From Bartonella machadoae (GTDB lineage: Bacteria > Pseudomonadota > Alphaproteobacteria > Rhizobiales > Rhizobiaceae), in NCBI RefSeq assembly GCF_022559585.1, contig NZ_CP087114.1, positions 1,756,501-1,820,500 of the forward strand: a DNA stretch of 64,000 nucleotides, read 5' to 3'. The notes under the pieces are model-generated. The model did not search any database. It was not told where the DNA came from and saw only the letters and a program-made list of their open reading frames with translations. Positions 42,951 through 53,639 of this stretch are shown piece after piece. Each line of letters starts with the position of its first letter. Positions within the stretch are counted from its first letter, which is position 1. A program made the translations under genes and the position numbers.

Positions 42951-44963
42951 TTAAGAATCGAGAAAACTACGCAATTTCCGTGAACGGCTAGGATGCTTCA
43001 ACTTACGAAGCGCTTTTGCTTCAATTTGTCGAATACGCTCCCTTGTCACTGAAAATTGTTGCCCAACTTCCTCCAACGTGTGATCTGTATTCATCCCGAT
43101 ACCAAAACGCATTCGCAAAACACGTTCTTCACGCGGTGTCAATGAAGCAAGGACGCGCGTTGTTGTATCCCGTAGATTCGCCTGAATAGCAGCATCAATC
43201 GGCAATAATGCATTTCTATCCTCAATAAAATCGCCCAAATGCGAATCATCTTCATCACCCACAGGCGTTTCAAGGGAAATAGGCTCTTTTGCAATTTTAA
43301 GGACTTTTCGTACTTTTTCTAATGGCATAGAAAGCTTGTTTGACAATTCTTCTGGTGTAGGCTCGCGCCCAATTTCATGGAGAATCTGTCGCGATGTACG
43401 AACAATTTTGTTAATTGTCTCAATCATATGAACAGGGATACGAATAGTACGTGCCTGGTCAGCAATTGAACGCGTAATTGCCTGACGAATCCACCATGTT
43501 GCATAAGTTGAAAATTTGTATCCACGACGGTATTCAAATTTATCCACGGCTTTCATCAAACCAATATTTCCTTCTTGAATAAGATCAAGAAATTGCAAGC
43601 CACGATTCGTGTATTTTTTTGCAATTGAAATCACGAGACGAAGATTAGCCTCTACCATTTCTTTTTTAGCAATTGTTGATTCGCGTTCACCTTTTTGCAC
43701 TTGCGTAACAATTCGACGAAATTCACCAATTGAAATAGCAGTTTCTTGTGCAAGATTTTGTATTTCGCTACGCAATCTTTGAATTTCTTTTGCTTCACGC
43801 TTTGAGAATTCTTTCCACCCAGATCCTGGCAAAGTCGCAACATAATTTATCCAATCAGCATCTAATTCACGTCCTTGATATTCTTTCAAAAAATCCTCAT
43901 GACCAATGCCATAACTATTAGCAACCCGCTTCAGCTTACCCTCATTATGAATCAGTCTCTTATTGATATCATAAAGCTGCTCAACCAAAGATTCGATACG
44001 ATTTTGATTCAACGAAAGGGATTTCACTGCTTGAATCAACTCACCCTTTAATTGCATATATTTTTTTCTCTGAGACGGCGTAAGAGCGCCCTCTTTACGC
44101 TCTGCCAAACTACTCTCAACATGCTGATCTTGCAATTTCCGCAATTTCACATAAGTCTGCGCAATAAAATCCAATGTTTCCATGACTTGAGGACAGAGTT
44201 CATTTTCCATTGCAGCAAGCGACAAATTCGCTTCGTCATCCTCTTCATCTTCCTCCTCAGCGCCTCTATCTCCTGCAATTCCCTCCATATTACGCATGCT
44301 CGAAGGTATTTTTTCCTCTTTTATCTTATCAACTTCACTTCGCTCAACAATAGGAGCCTGCTTAGCCTCGGGACCAGCATAAGTCATTTCAAGATCAATA
44401 ATTTCACGCAGGAGAATACGCTGCTCTTTCAATTCTTCCCGCCAAATAATGAGGGCTTGGAAAGTCAAAGGGCTCTCACAAAGTCCAGCAATCATTGTCT
44501 CCCGCCCTGCTTCAATACGCTTGGCAATGGCAATTTCGCCTTCTCGCGACAGCAGCTCAACAGCCCCCATTTCACGCAAATACATACGCACTGGATCATC
44601 TGTACGATCTGTAATTTCACGCTTATTCGTTGTTGTTGCGATTGCATGACTAGAGGCCTCTACGAGATCTCCGCCCTCTATTGTAACTTCTTCTTCATCG
44701 GGTTCAGAATCAATTTCATCTTCATCGTCGACAACATTAATACCCATATCAGAAAACATCGCCAAGATATCTTCAATCTGTTCCGACGTCACCTCTTCAG
44801 ATGGAAGAACTGCATTCAGTTCGTCCATCGTCACATAACCATTTTTTTTAGCAAGCTTAACCATTTTTTTAATGGCGTCATCAGAAAAATCAAGAAGAGG
44901 ACTATCCAAACTCGCTTGGCTTGTTACTTCCACATTATCTTTCTGTTTAACCTTTGTTGCCAT
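42951..44963 (-). CDS. rpoD: Primary sigma factor RpoD (sigma-70)
   Basis: Housekeeping sigma subunit of RNA polymerase. The 670-residue protein shows region 1.1 ([20 protein letters not shown]), region 1.2 ([20 protein letters not shown]), a long acidic non-conserved insert with [11 protein letters not shown], region 2 ([20 protein letters not shown], then [20 protein letters not shown]), region 3, and region 4.2 ([20 protein letters not shown]). The ATG at 44963 (MATKVKQ) is the family start; the frame is open 14 codons further. It follows dnaG, as in many relatives. Confidence 0.98.
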   Translation of the reverse strand: MATKVKQKDNVEVTSQASLDSPLLDFSDDAIKKMVKLAKKNGYVTMDELNAVLPSEEVTSEQIEDILAMFSDMGINVVDDEDEIDSEPDEEEVTIEGGDLVEASSHAIATTTNKREITDRTDDPVRMYLREMGAVELLSREGEIAIAKRIEAGRETMIAGLCESPLTFQALIIWREELKEQRILLREIIDLEMTYAGPEAKQAPIVERSEVDKIKEEKIPSSMRNMEGIAGDRGAEEEDEEDDEANLSLAAMENELCPQVMETLDFIAQTYVKLRKLQDQHVESSLAERKEGALTPSQRKKYMQLKGELIQAVKSLSLNQNRIESLVEQLYDINKRLIHNEGKLKRVANSYGIGHEDFLKEYQGRELDADWINYVATLPGSGWKEFSKREAKEIQRLRSEIQNLAQETAISIGEFRRIVTQVQKGERESTIAKKEMVEANLRLVISIAKKYTNRGLQFLDLIQEGNIGLMKAVDKFEYRRGYKFSTYATWWIRQAITRSIADQARTIRIPVHMIETINKIVRTSRQILHEIGREPTPEELSNKLSMPLEKVRKVLKIAKEPISLETPVGDEDDSHLGDFIEDRNALLPIDAAIQANLRDTTTRVLASLTPREERVLRMRFGIGMNTDHTLEEVGQQFSVTRERIRQIEAKALRKLKHPSRSRKLRSFLDS

Positions 44964-45210
44964 ACCGTAACTCCACTTGATCACTCCACAGCTTTCACGT
45001 GACAAGCTTTTCCCGTTCTTACCTAACGTACCTAAACTTCTCTGATATATACTTCCTCTGAAAGAAGATTACCACCGGAAAGAAGATATTTTGTATACAT
45101 ATTTCATTCACACAAAAACGCGGGAAAACCCCAGAAGTTTCCCCGACACCTCTCAGCTTTTCTGAGATAATCTCTGTAGCATATAGTTAAGAACCAATTT
45201 CCCGCTTTTC

Positions 45211-45306
45211 CTAAAATTTAATCATCACTCTATAAAAATGTTGCTCTACATAAACTTCCTCATCTTCAGCCTTAGGTGACTGATTCGCGTCAAAAAAGCG
45301 AATCAT
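45211..45306 (-). CDS. Possible 31-residue small protein overlapping the dnaG stop
   Basis: ATG at 45306 overlaps the dnaG TGA as ATGA. The product is MIRFFDANQSPKAEDEEVYV followed by EQHFYRVMIKF. An 8-bp inverted repeat (TGATTCGC, 45281-45288, with GCGAATCA, 45298-45305) spans the start. Translational coupling is possible, but the frame is short and may be chance. Confidence 0.3.
   Translation of the reverse strand: MIRFFDANQSPKAEDEEVYVEQHFYRVMIKF
45281..45305. promoter_or_regulatory. Inverted repeat over the dnaG stop codon
   Basis: TGATTCGC pairs perfectly with GCGAATCA across a 9-base loop. No T run follows, so it is not a typical terminator; it may slow ribosomes or protect the dnaG mRNA end. 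Confidence 0.5.
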
Positions 45307-47240
45307 TTTATCGTATCTTGGCTATTCCCGTCTATTTTTTCGTCTAACCAACTTCCAAATCCCTCAATTAACGCTTCTGTCGCCTGCGTCTGCTTCAACT
45401 CACTTTTTATTTCACGAAGCAGATTAAAGACCTCACTGTTAGGATTCTCTACAAGTTGCTCCTCAATATCTTGTAATCTCTTATGTAGGTGGTGTTCTTG
45501 AAGATGCAAGTAGAGAGCCTGTTTTAATATAGCACGAGCATCTTCTATAGGAGCTCCAATAAAAACAGAGCGCATACCAATATGTTGTACAAGATGTTTC
45601 ATACGCTCTAGCAAAGTTTTTTGCCCTTTTTCTTCTAAGAGCGCAATCATTGTCTCTCTATCATGAAGCTGCTGATTTCCAAGAATTTCCAACATAGATT
45701 GATGAAAACAAACCAATTGCGTGTTTTGTAACGCCAGTTCAGCAAGAACGTCAAAATTTTCATACCATAATTCAGGATAGTGTGCTAAAATTAATAAAAT
45801 AACGGCTTCACGCAGAGGAATAGATTGTGACGAATTCCGCACGATGTCAGAATTTGCCAAAACGGAAAAAGGTTGCTCTTTCAACATCCTATTTTGGAAA
45901 GGTTGTTGAAAGCGTCCAGCGCCATTTTTTTTCGAAAAAGCAGGACGAAAAAAATCAAAAAGCCGTTTCTTTATATCTTGCAAATAATAACGGCGTATAT
46001 CATCATCCTTAATCGTGAAAATTTGTTGTTTCAGTTGTTTTTCCAGCGCTGCCCGCGCTTCTGGAGTTTCGAATTTTTTTCCATAAACAGCACGCCACCA
46101 CAAAAGCTCAATCAATGGAATTGCTTTTTGCAAAAAAGAAGAAAAAAGTTGTGCGCCACCAGAAGAAACAATGTCATCTGGATCTTTCCCTTTTGGCAAC
46201 AAAACAAAGCGTACACAAACCCCTCCCTTTAAAAGAGGCAAAACGCGATCAGCAACACGAAAAGCAGCTTTTAAACCGGCCTCATCACCATCGAAACACA
46301 AAATAGGTTCAGTCCCCATTTGCCATAAAAGTCCAATTTGCGCTTCCGTTAGAGCTGTCCCTAAAGGCGCTACCACGCCTTCAAAACCAACTTTCGTCAA
46401 CGCAATTACATCCATATAACCTTCAACAACAACAAGTGAATGGATCTTTTCATCGCCAACGAAGCGACTATTTTTGCGCGCTGCTGCTGCATTGTAAAGG
46501 ATATTTCCTTTATGAAACAACACTGTTTCAGGACTATTGAGATATTTTGCTGGTGCATCTTTTTCTAATGCACGCCCTCCAAAAGCCACCACACGTCCAC
46601 GTAAATCCTCAATGGGGAACATAATACGATTTCTAAATCGATCATAAGAATCTGCATTATCTTCACTCAATTTGAGAAGCCCACAATCTTCCATTTGCTT
46701 GATGGAAATACCGCGCGCACTTAAAGCGTCTTTCAAAGCTGTACGTTTTCCTGGAGCAAAACCAATTCGAAAACGCTCTACAAGCTTTGGTGTCACCCCC
46801 CGCGCATCAAGATAACGACGCGCATTAACACCGTCTTTATCATGTAAGCTCTGTTGAAAAAAGTCTGTAGCAATTTTCATAACATCATAAAGATCAGCCT
46901 TTTCCATTTGACGCTTAAGACTTTGTGGATCAAAATGAGGTAATTTTATTCCCGCAAAATCAGCCAAACGTTCTACACTTTCTGAAAAGTGCAATCCATC
47001 AAGCTCACAAAGAAAAGTAAAAATATCACCACTCACACCACAGCCAAAACAATAATAGCGTCCTTTACGATCATCACAATGAAAACTTGGCGTCTTCTCA
47101 CCATGGAATGGACAACAGCACCAAAAATCTCCTCGCGAAGGTTTGCTTTTCTTGGGATCAAATGTCACCCTTTGACCAATAACTGTCGAAATTGGTAATC
47201 TCGTGCGAAGATCATCAAGGAAATCGGGTGGAAAGCGCAT
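45303..47240 (-). CDS. dnaG: DNA primase DnaG
   Basis: Makes RNA primers at the replication fork. N-terminal CHC2 zinc domain (CCPFHGEKTPSFH, then YYCFGCGVSGD), catalytic core with RNRIMFPIEDLRGRVVAFGG, the TOPRIM segment VVEGYMDVIALTKVG and CFDGDEAGLKAAFR, and a C-terminal DnaB-binding helical domain. 645 residues, normal length. Lies upstream of rpoD with 339 bp between the two genes. Confidence 0.98.
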   Translation of the reverse strand: MRFPPDFLDDLRTRLPISTVIGQRVTFDPKKSKPSRGDFWCCCPFHGEKTPSFHCDDRKGRYYCFGCGVSGDIFTFLCELDGLHFSESVERLADFAGIKLPHFDPQSLKRQMEKADLYDVMKIATDFFQQSLHDKDGVNARRYLDARGVTPKLVERFRIGFAPGKRTALKDALSARGISIKQMEDCGLLKLSEDNADSYDRFRNRIMFPIEDLRGRVVAFGGRALEKDAPAKYLNSPETVLFHKGNILYNAAAARKNSRFVGDEKIHSLVVVEGYMDVIALTKVGFEGVVAPLGTALTEAQIGLLWQMGTEPILCFDGDEAGLKAAFRVADRVLPLLKGGVCVRFVLLPKGKDPDDIVSSGGAQLFSSFLQKAIPLIELLWWRAVYGKKFETPEARAALEKQLKQQIFTIKDDDIRRYYLQDIKKRLFDFFRPAFSKKNGAGRFQQPFQNRMLKEQPFSVLANSDIVRNSSQSIPLREAVILLILAHYPELWYENFDVLAELALQNTQLVCFHQSMLEILGNQQLHDRETMIALLEEKGQKTLLERMKHLVQHIGMRSVFIGAPIEDARAILKQALYLHLQEHHLHKRLQDIEEQLVENPNSEVFNLLREIKSELKQTQATEALIEGFGSWLDEKIDGNSQDTIK

Positions 47241-47375
47241 TATCTCTCACAAAGTTTTAAAATTCTTTTTTGCATCTTTAACCACTTTAGAGCATAATTC
47301 CAATAATTCCTATTAAACGGTTGAAGTTTTTTCAAGCTTCAACCGCAAATTTTTCAAAAATGGAGAGGAGATAAA

Positions 47376-48593
47376 GTGATAAAATTTCTTGTTCAATATC
47401 CCTTGCTAGAATCTATTGTTTGGCTCATCATTCTTATTATCATTGCGCTGTTAGTCAATTTTTTAGCACGAAGCCTTCTTTTTCATGGAGTAAAGAGGCT
47501 CTCTTTCTTCCTTCCTAAGAAGACCACCGTTGATATTGAGTCTACCATTCGATATATCGCGAATATTATTGCAGCCTTTACTCTCTCTATTGGCATCAAT
47601 TTTATACCAACACTCCCTGATGCCCTCAACACTGTTATAGGTAATGTTGCGAACGCCTTCATTGTTTTTGTGGTTGCCCTCGCCATTTCTTCCCTTCTCA
47701 ATGTTATTAATATCCTTTATGAACAACAGCCAACAGCGCGGTTAAAACCAATAAAGGGTTATATTCAAATCGCTAAAATTGCGCTTTTTACTGTAGCTGC
47801 AATTCTCATGGTAGCGACATTAATTGATCGCTCACCGCTTATCCTTCTCTCCAGTCTTGGTGCAATGGCCGCTGTTCTCATGCTGATTTTCCAAGATACA
47901 CTTCTTTCTCTGATTGCAGGCATCCAAATTTCATCCACCGATATGGTCCGTGTTGGTGATTGGATTCAAATCCCCAGTCTCGATGTTGATGGCGACGTCA
48001 CTGAAATTGCACTTCATACTGTTAAAGTTCAAAATTTTGATAAAACAATCACAACTGTCCCTATCCGTAAACTCGTAACTGACCCTTTTAAGAATTGGCG
48101 TGGAATGGAAGAAGCAGGTGGACGGCGTATTAAACGGTCCCTCTTTATTGATCAATCAAGTATCCGCTTTCACACAGAAGAAGAACAAAAATATCTTTCT
48201 AGATTTAATTTGTTAGAAGATTATTTCACACAAAAAATACCAGAAATCGATCAATGGAATACGCAATTAGATAAAAATCATGACGTGTTAGCCAATACCC
48301 GCCGTTTAACCAACATTGGAACGTTTCGTGCTTATGTGTTTGCTTATCTAGAAAACCACAGCAGCATTGAAAAAAATATGACCCTCATGGCGCGACAATT
48401 ACCTCCTACACCTGATGGTTTACCTTTGGAAATCTATTGTTTTACCAACACAACTGTTTGGCTAGAATACGAACAAATTCAATCTGATATTTTCGATCAC
48501 CTTTATTCCATTCTCCCTAGTTTTGGTCTAAAGATTTTTCAAAATCCAAGTGGCTATGATTTTCGTAATATATTAGAAACGAAAGAAAAGTAG
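47376..48593 (+). CDS. MscS-family mechanosensitive channel
   Basis: 405 residues from GTG with a strong GGAGAGGAG site. Five or so membrane segments, then the pore helix and beta domain of MscS: LSSLGAMAAVLMLIFQDTLL, SLIAGIQISSTDMVRVGDWI and VTEIALHTVKVQNFDKTITT. The C-terminal domain carries RRIKRSLFIDQSSI, which is seen in YbdG-like channels. Role: release of solutes on osmotic downshock. It is divergent from dnaG and 66 bp before the next gene on the same strand. Confidence 0.92.
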   Translation: MIKFLVQYPLLESIVWLIILIIIALLVNFLARSLLFHGVKRLSFFLPKKTTVDIESTIRYIANIIAAFTLSIGINFIPTLPDALNTVIGNVANAFIVFVVALAISSLLNVINILYEQQPTARLKPIKGYIQIAKIALFTVAAILMVATLIDRSPLILLSSLGAMAAVLMLIFQDTLLSLIAGIQISSTDMVRVGDWIQIPSLDVDGDVTEIALHTVKVQNFDKTITTVPIRKLVTDPFKNWRGMEEAGGRRIKRSLFIDQSSIRFHTEEEQKYLSRFNLLEDYFTQKIPEIDQWNTQLDKNHDVLANTRRLTNIGTFRAYVFAYLENHSSIEKNMTLMARQLPPTPDGLPLEIYCFTNTTVWLEYEQIQSDIFDHLYSILPSFGLKIFQNPSGYDFRNILETKEK

Positions 48594-48659
48594 AAGAACC
48601 TCAATTTATGAATTTTTTAGACCAACATTCTTTATAACAACAAAGAAAGAGAAAGTATC

Positions 48660-50357
48660 ATGAATAGTTCATTGGTACTCCTTCATCTTGCCGGCGCTAT
48701 TTCTTTACTTCTTTGGGCCACCCGCATGGTGCGCACAGGTGTGGAACGTGCTTATGGTGATAGACTGAAATATAAAATGCGTCATGTTATTTCCAAACCT
48801 TTGTTTGCTGTAAGTTTTGGACTTTTTTCAGCGATGATTTTACAAAGCTCTACAGCAATCACACTGCTTGTTGGTTCTTTTGTTGAATCTGGTTTTGTCT
48901 CCGGTGTAGCAGGACTGATGGCAGTCCGTGGAGGAGAGTTAGGATCAGCATTTGTTGTCAAAATTCTTTCCTATGACCTTACTACTGTTGTGCCCCTGTG
49001 TCTTTTAATTGGCACGAGTATCTTCATGACGACTGAAAAACGTGAGTGGCGTCAAATCGGTCGTATTGTCATTGGTATTGGCTTGTTGATTTTATCCTTA
49101 CAAATGATAAGCGCAGCCACAGAGCCTTTACGTGATAGCGCTCTTTTACCTAGCATCATTCGTTATCTTTCAACCGATCCTGTTTCTACTTTTTTGTTGG
49201 CAGCAGCACTCACCTATCTCTTACATTCATCCATTGCAGGAATTATTTTGCTGGTCAATTTCGCCAACTATGGCCTTATCCACGCTCAACTCTGTGTTGT
49301 CATGGTCCTTGGCGTTAATTTTGGCTCCTCTCTTATAGCACCGCTTTTAACACGCAATGCCCACCCTAATGCTCGCCTCGTTCCCTTGGGGAATTTACTC
49401 ATGCGTGGCGCTGGTTCTATCCTAATCCTTGTCTTATTTCTCTCCTTTCAGCCACCAATCACGTGGCTTGGCAATACCCCCTCTACGCAAGTTATCAATG
49501 CCCACATCATTTTTAACGTTTTTATTCTCCTTGCTGGCATACCACTCTCTCAATCGGTTTTAAAACTAACCACTAAAATTGTCCATGTGAGTACAAAAAA
49601 AACGCAAAGTGATAAAACACTGAATTTATCTGATCAAACCGCTCTTGATGATAGCGTTCTTGAACGTCCAACGTTAGCGCTTTCGAATGTCATGCGCGAA
49701 GTCATTCATATTTGCGACCTTGTGGACATCATGCTAGAAAAAATCATGGGACTTTATGAAAAACCTGATCCCGATATCATCCGTGAGCTTAACCAACTAA
49801 ACACCATATTGGACAAAAAGCATACCGCAATCAAACTTTATCTCGCCCAATTAGCTGGACAAAAATTGTCTGATGAGCAAGCCCTGCAAACACAAGAACT
49901 ACTAGGTGCTTGTATAAAATTAGATCAAGCAGGAGACATCATTATCCATAATATGCTTATGCTCGTGAAAAAGAAACAACAAAAAGGTCTACAATTTAGC
50001 AGTGAGGGATGGAATGACCTCCTCCGCTTCCATAGCATTGTTCTAGCCAATGCGCATATCGCCTTTAATGTTCTTGTCTCGCGTGATACACACACCGCGC
50101 GTTTACTTGTACAGAAAAAAGATCAACTCCGAAGCTTAGAAAAAGAAATGAGCTTGAAGCATTTTAAACGCCTTCGTGAAGGTGATCTTAAGAACATAGA
50201 GTCGTCCAGCCTTCATCTCGACACTGTACGCGATTTGAAACAAATCAATTCTCTTTTAACCTCAATGATCTATCCCATTTTAGAAGCACAAGGACTTCTC
50301 CAAAGCTCCCGCCTACGGAATTCTGCTGAACAACAAACAGCGAAACCTTCCCCTTGA
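48660..50357 (+). CDS. Na/Pi cotransporter family protein with PhoU-like tail
   Basis: 565 residues. The N-terminal 310 residues have eight to nine membrane segments and the two QSST-like repeats of this family (SAMILQSSTAITLLVGSF, and LLHSSIAGIILLVNF as the second, diverged copy). The C-terminal 200 residues are helical and PhoU-like (LDKKHTAIKLYLAQLAGQKL). By family, it is a sodium-coupled phosphate carrier (YjbB type). It may be co-transcribed with the channel gene. Confidence 0.9.
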   Translation: MNSSLVLLHLAGAISLLLWATRMVRTGVERAYGDRLKYKMRHVISKPLFAVSFGLFSAMILQSSTAITLLVGSFVESGFVSGVAGLMAVRGGELGSAFVVKILSYDLTTVVPLCLLIGTSIFMTTEKREWRQIGRIVIGIGLLILSLQMISAATEPLRDSALLPSIIRYLSTDPVSTFLLAAALTYLLHSSIAGIILLVNFANYGLIHAQLCVVMVLGVNFGSSLIAPLLTRNAHPNARLVPLGNLLMRGAGSILILVLFLSFQPPITWLGNTPSTQVINAHIIFNVFILLAGIPLSQSVLKLTTKIVHVSTKKTQSDKTLNLSDQTALDDSVLERPTLALSNVMREVIHICDLVDIMLEKIMGLYEKPDPDIIRELNQLNTILDKKHTAIKLYLAQLAGQKLSDEQALQTQELLGACIKLDQAGDIIIHNMLMLVKKKQQKGLQFSSEGWNDLLRFHSIVLANAHIAFNVLVSRDTHTARLLVQKKDQLRSLEKEMSLKHFKRLREGDLKNIESSSLHLDTVRDLKQINSLLTSMIYPILEAQGLLQSSRLRNSAEQQTAKPSP

Positions 50358-50972
50358 GAACATTTGCACAATAAACGCATCACATAGATGATTGAACGTT
50401 GCGTCTCTAAATACCTTAGTCAAATCAAATACTTTTAAAAACCACAGTACTAAGCAAAGAAATACACCATAAAAAATATAAACTTTCATCTGTTTGCAAA
50501 AATGATATGTTTTAAAAGCTTTAAACGAATATAATGGTTTGTGAAAATTACAATAACACCATTTTAAAATATCATTTCAAGTATTATTGATATCGTATGA
50601 GCAAGCTACCCTTCAAACTTTTTGAATATCGATTGTGCTTGTTTCTTTACTCATATCATCTTAACTTTTTTAACCTGTTACAGGAATTGACAATAAATCT
50701 CCTCATAAATACAGTTTTTATATTTTCAAAATACTTTTTCTTTACGTAAAATGATTGCGCATTTCAGCCCTTTTGGATATTATCAAAGGAGTGCTGTGTA
50801 TTTATGCTTTTACAGATATAATATTGCACATGTAAAATATTTGCACGAATAAAAAATAGCGAAGTAAATGTAACAAAGTTTTTAGCAGTAGTATCCCTCC
50901 TTAAAGTAAAAAAGTGAATCTTGATCTTTATAAAGCTTACCCTAGTTAAGATTTAGGCAAAGGAGAATATAA
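50358..50972. other. Intergenic stretch, nothing recognised
   Basis: 615 bp of AT-rich DNA with no frame of note, upstream of the GlsB-like gene. I find no RNA gene or clear repeat. Confidence 0.5.
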
Positions 50973-51224
50973 ATGGAAGACGCAAATATCGGCTGGATTG
51001 CAGCTATTATTATCGGCGGCCTTGCAGGTTGGGCTGCGCAATATTTTATGAAAAGCCAGACAGGAGTGTTTCTAAACATTATCTTAGGAATTATTGGAGC
51101 TGCATTAGCCAGTTTTATTTTCAGCCTTTTAGGTGTAAGCTTTTCTGGTTGGCTTGGTTATCTCATTTCAGGTTTTATAGGGGCCTGCGTCCTTATCTGG
51201 ATAGGAAGAAAAGTCCGATCATAA
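50973..51224 (+). CDS. GlsB/YeaQ/YmgE-family membrane protein
   Basis: 83 residues with three hydrophobic segments rich in Gly: IGWIAAIIIGGLAGWAAQYF, NIILGIIGAALASFIFSLLG and IGACVLIWIGRKVRS. These are the marks of the transglycosylase-associated/GlsB stress family, linked to envelope stress. AAAGGAG stands before the ATG. Confidence 0.9.
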   Translation: MEDANIGWIAAIIIGGLAGWAAQYFMKSQTGVFLNIILGIIGAALASFIFSLLGVSFSGWLGYLISGFIGACVLIWIGRKVRS

Positions 51225-51688
51225 AACATTTATTGGTTTTTAAGGCACTTTTGATACCTCAATAAAAAATGAGGATATTTTTGCCATAGCCCTTAAAGTC
51301 TTAACCAACGGGGAAGTGATGGTGGGATGCTCAAGCAGTGTTCTTTTTACATCACTATCCCCTTTTGGTCATTATTCCATCTATTTTAGCCTTCCCTCAC
51401 TTCATTGTTAAACGAGAAACAACAAAAGCTTTTACGAGCCATCCTCCTCTCCCAATCTGTTAAAATCTCTTTATACCAGTATGGAAAACGGTATTGTTCC
51501 AGTGCAATCCTAGCTTACTTTTCACAGTTGACTTAAATATCACTGTTTGTAACCTCTGATTACTCAAATACTATTGCCTATACTCAAATTGTTAGAATTA
51601 GATTGGAAAAAATAATATACTTATTGTATATGTATATATTTATTTTATGTGAATATTTTATTTATTAATGTATATTATTTCATAATAA
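51225..51688. other. Very AT-rich intergenic stretch
   Basis: 464 bp. The last 100 bp before the packaging ATPase gene are almost only A and T with many TATA-like words. No gene seen. Confidence 0.5.
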
Positions 51689-52747
51689 TCAGACCTTTTT
51701 AATAAAAGGTTCCATAGCTCTTTTTACATCCGGTGTATGAAAACAAACATCACCTTCTCTAATAAATTTAGCTAACTGTTTTAAATGGAAATCTTTTGAA
51801 ATTTTTCCTTTAATTGCATTTTCATACAAAACATCATTATCTATACTATATGTAATATATCCGTCAATTCTCCCCTTTTTGATGAATAGTTTTTCATTTG
51901 CAAAAAATACAGCTAACTCTTGCCCATCTATAATAAGATTAAAGAATGGTTTTTTATGTACAGATTTCATCTTGTCTACAAAAGTAAAATCGTCTTTAAG
52001 AAGGGTGTTTGCTAGAACGGGTGCACCATAACTTATGTTTCTAATTGACCTTGCAAAACGAGTATTTAATTTTTTTTCTAAAAATTCTTTTCCTACAGTA
52101 TGGCCTATTAGAATACTCCGAGAGCTATAATGAGTAAATTCATTATTTTCATGATCATATAATTCAAAAAAGTCAAAATAAGGATTAGATCTTGAATTAC
52201 TGCTTCCAAGACATATTACTCTACCATCATTACGGTTTTTGAAAACAGTTTCACATAAGCTCACTAATTTTTGTGGTTCATCTCTTAAGTACCTATTATT
52301 TTCACAAATATATTCCTCGAATATAATAGTTTTAACGTTTGGAAATGCGTTCTGTTTGTACTGATGCACTAAAGATAAAGGTATGAGGTAACCACATATT
52401 TTATCATGTTCAGGCTTAGTTACAGGAGTTTTTTTGTAACTCTTACTCCATTTCACTCTTTCCAAATTATTTAAATGCGTTTCTGGATTATAAATAATAC
52501 AATCACCTTTACATCTAAACTCAAATGACCTGAGTATTCCCTCATTTTCTAAAGAACTAAATAAGCCATCTGCTATTCTTCCTATTTCTGCTTTTGTGCG
52601 TCTTACATAGATAAATTCTTCATTTCTTTTTTTATAGGCATTACAAACGAATTTTAAGGTACTAAATGTTTTTCCCAAGCCCCTGTTGCTATCAAGAAAA
52701 TTCCACAGTGCATTATATGAAAGAGCTTTAGATAAATCATAAAACAT
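51689..52747 (-). CDS. phi29 gp16-like DNA-packaging ATPase
   Basis: 352 residues, intact. It follows the layout of phi29 gp16 (Podovirus_Gp16 family), which pumps phage DNA into the prohead: Walker A SNRGLGKT (residues 20-27), FIYVRRTKAEI (45-55), NAFPNVKTIIFEEY with the Walker B acids (133-146), TVFKNRND (167-174, where phi29 has its trans-acting arginine), NPYFDFFELY, and the C-terminal HLKQLAKFIREGDVCFHTPD. Comparison is with the gp16 sequence as I remember it. No other phi29-type gene (connector, DNA polymerase, terminal protein) is in the window. The gene is notably AT-rich compared with neighbours, which suggests transfer. Confidence 0.82.
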   Translation of the reverse strand: MFYDLSKALSYNALWNFLDSNRGLGKTFSTLKFVCNAYKKRNEEFIYVRRTKAEIGRIADGLFSSLENEGILRSFEFRCKGDCIIYNPETHLNNLERVKWSKSYKKTPVTKPEHDKICGYLIPLSLVHQYKQNAFPNVKTIIFEEYICENNRYLRDEPQKLVSLCETVFKNRNDGRVICLGSSNSRSNPYFDFFELYDHENNEFTHYSSRSILIGHTVGKEFLEKKLNTRFARSIRNISYGAPVLANTLLKDDFTFVDKMKSVHKKPFFNLIIDGQELAVFFANEKLFIKKGRIDGYITYSIDNDVLYENAIKGKISKDFHLKQLAKFIREGDVCFHTPDVKRAMEPFIKKV

Positions 52748-52933
52748 GATATTTGACCTTTTCTCATGGAAATACGACTCATCATATAATTTTCATATCT
52801 CCTCTTTTAAATAGCTCTTATATCTTTTTTCCGTTTAAAATCTTGCTGCCTTTACATTTCTATATTACAATGGGAATGTCTGTTCGTATTCTCTAGCATA
52901 TCACATGGAACACGGTTTTGGATATGGAGTAAA

Positions 52934-53452
52934 ATGATGTCTGAATCCCGAGATTCCATCTTGCCGCCTTTACAGTGGCTATCTGATCAAGATCCTCCAA
53001 TACCAGAAAATATCCGTGATTGGCTCATGGAAACAGGCTCGATGACGCTTCGATTGAAAAAATACTGTACCTGCATACGAGTCGAACCACAACGTGAATG
53101 TTTTATTACACGGGATAAACTGAAAGAAGAAGTACAACATCTCCCTGATAGCTCACTTTACTGGTTACGCGAAGTCATACTGATGGGTGACAATCAACCT
53201 TGGCTTGTTGGACGCACTGTAATACCGCAAGAAACGCTCTTCGAACACAATCAAGAAATTATGTATCTGGGCACAAAACCATTGGGACACTATCTGTTTA
53301 ACAATGGAAACTTAACCCGCGATTACATTCATATTGGCCAACAAGGCGCACTGTGGGCACGCCGTTCGCGTTTGCGATTAAAAAACAAACCATTGCTGCT
53401 AACAGAATTATTTTTAACGGCTTCACCCCTTTACACAACAAATCCCGCATAA
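52934..53452 (+). CDS. ubiC: Chorismate lyase UbiC
   Basis: Removes pyruvate from chorismate to give 4-hydroxybenzoate, the first ring precursor of ubiquinone. 172 residues. Family motifs: [20 protein letters not shown] with the substrate-binding Arg, [11 protein letters not shown], and the C-terminal [19 protein letters not shown] with the conserved Glu. GGAGTAAA lies before the ATG. It is divergent from the packaging ATPase, with 186 bp between. Confidence 0.92.
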   Translation: MMSESRDSILPPLQWLSDQDPPIPENIRDWLMETGSMTLRLKKYCTCIRVEPQRECFITRDKLKEEVQHLPDSSLYWLREVILMGDNQPWLVGRTVIPQETLFEHNQEIMYLGTKPLGHYLFNNGNLTRDYIHIGQQGALWARRSRLRLKNKPLLLTELFLTASPLYTTNPA

Positions 53453-53639
53453 GTGATAAAAAGAATATCCTAAAAAAGAACATGACATAAAATAGATGGC
53501 AGATGTTTTCGTTATTCATTAACAAAAAATATCTCTTTTCTTACTTTAACAGATGCATTTTATGGTGTTTTCTCTAATGGATATGACTTCATAGCGTTAG
53601 GTTATGGGCTTTTTAAAAGGCAATATATTGATTTATAAG

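Noticed and set aside
44052..45002. A 316-codon plus-strand frame.
   Set aside because: It is wholly antisense to rpoD, whose sequence is unmistakable. The length comes from the low frequency of stop codons opposite an acidic, Glu- and Asp-rich gene.
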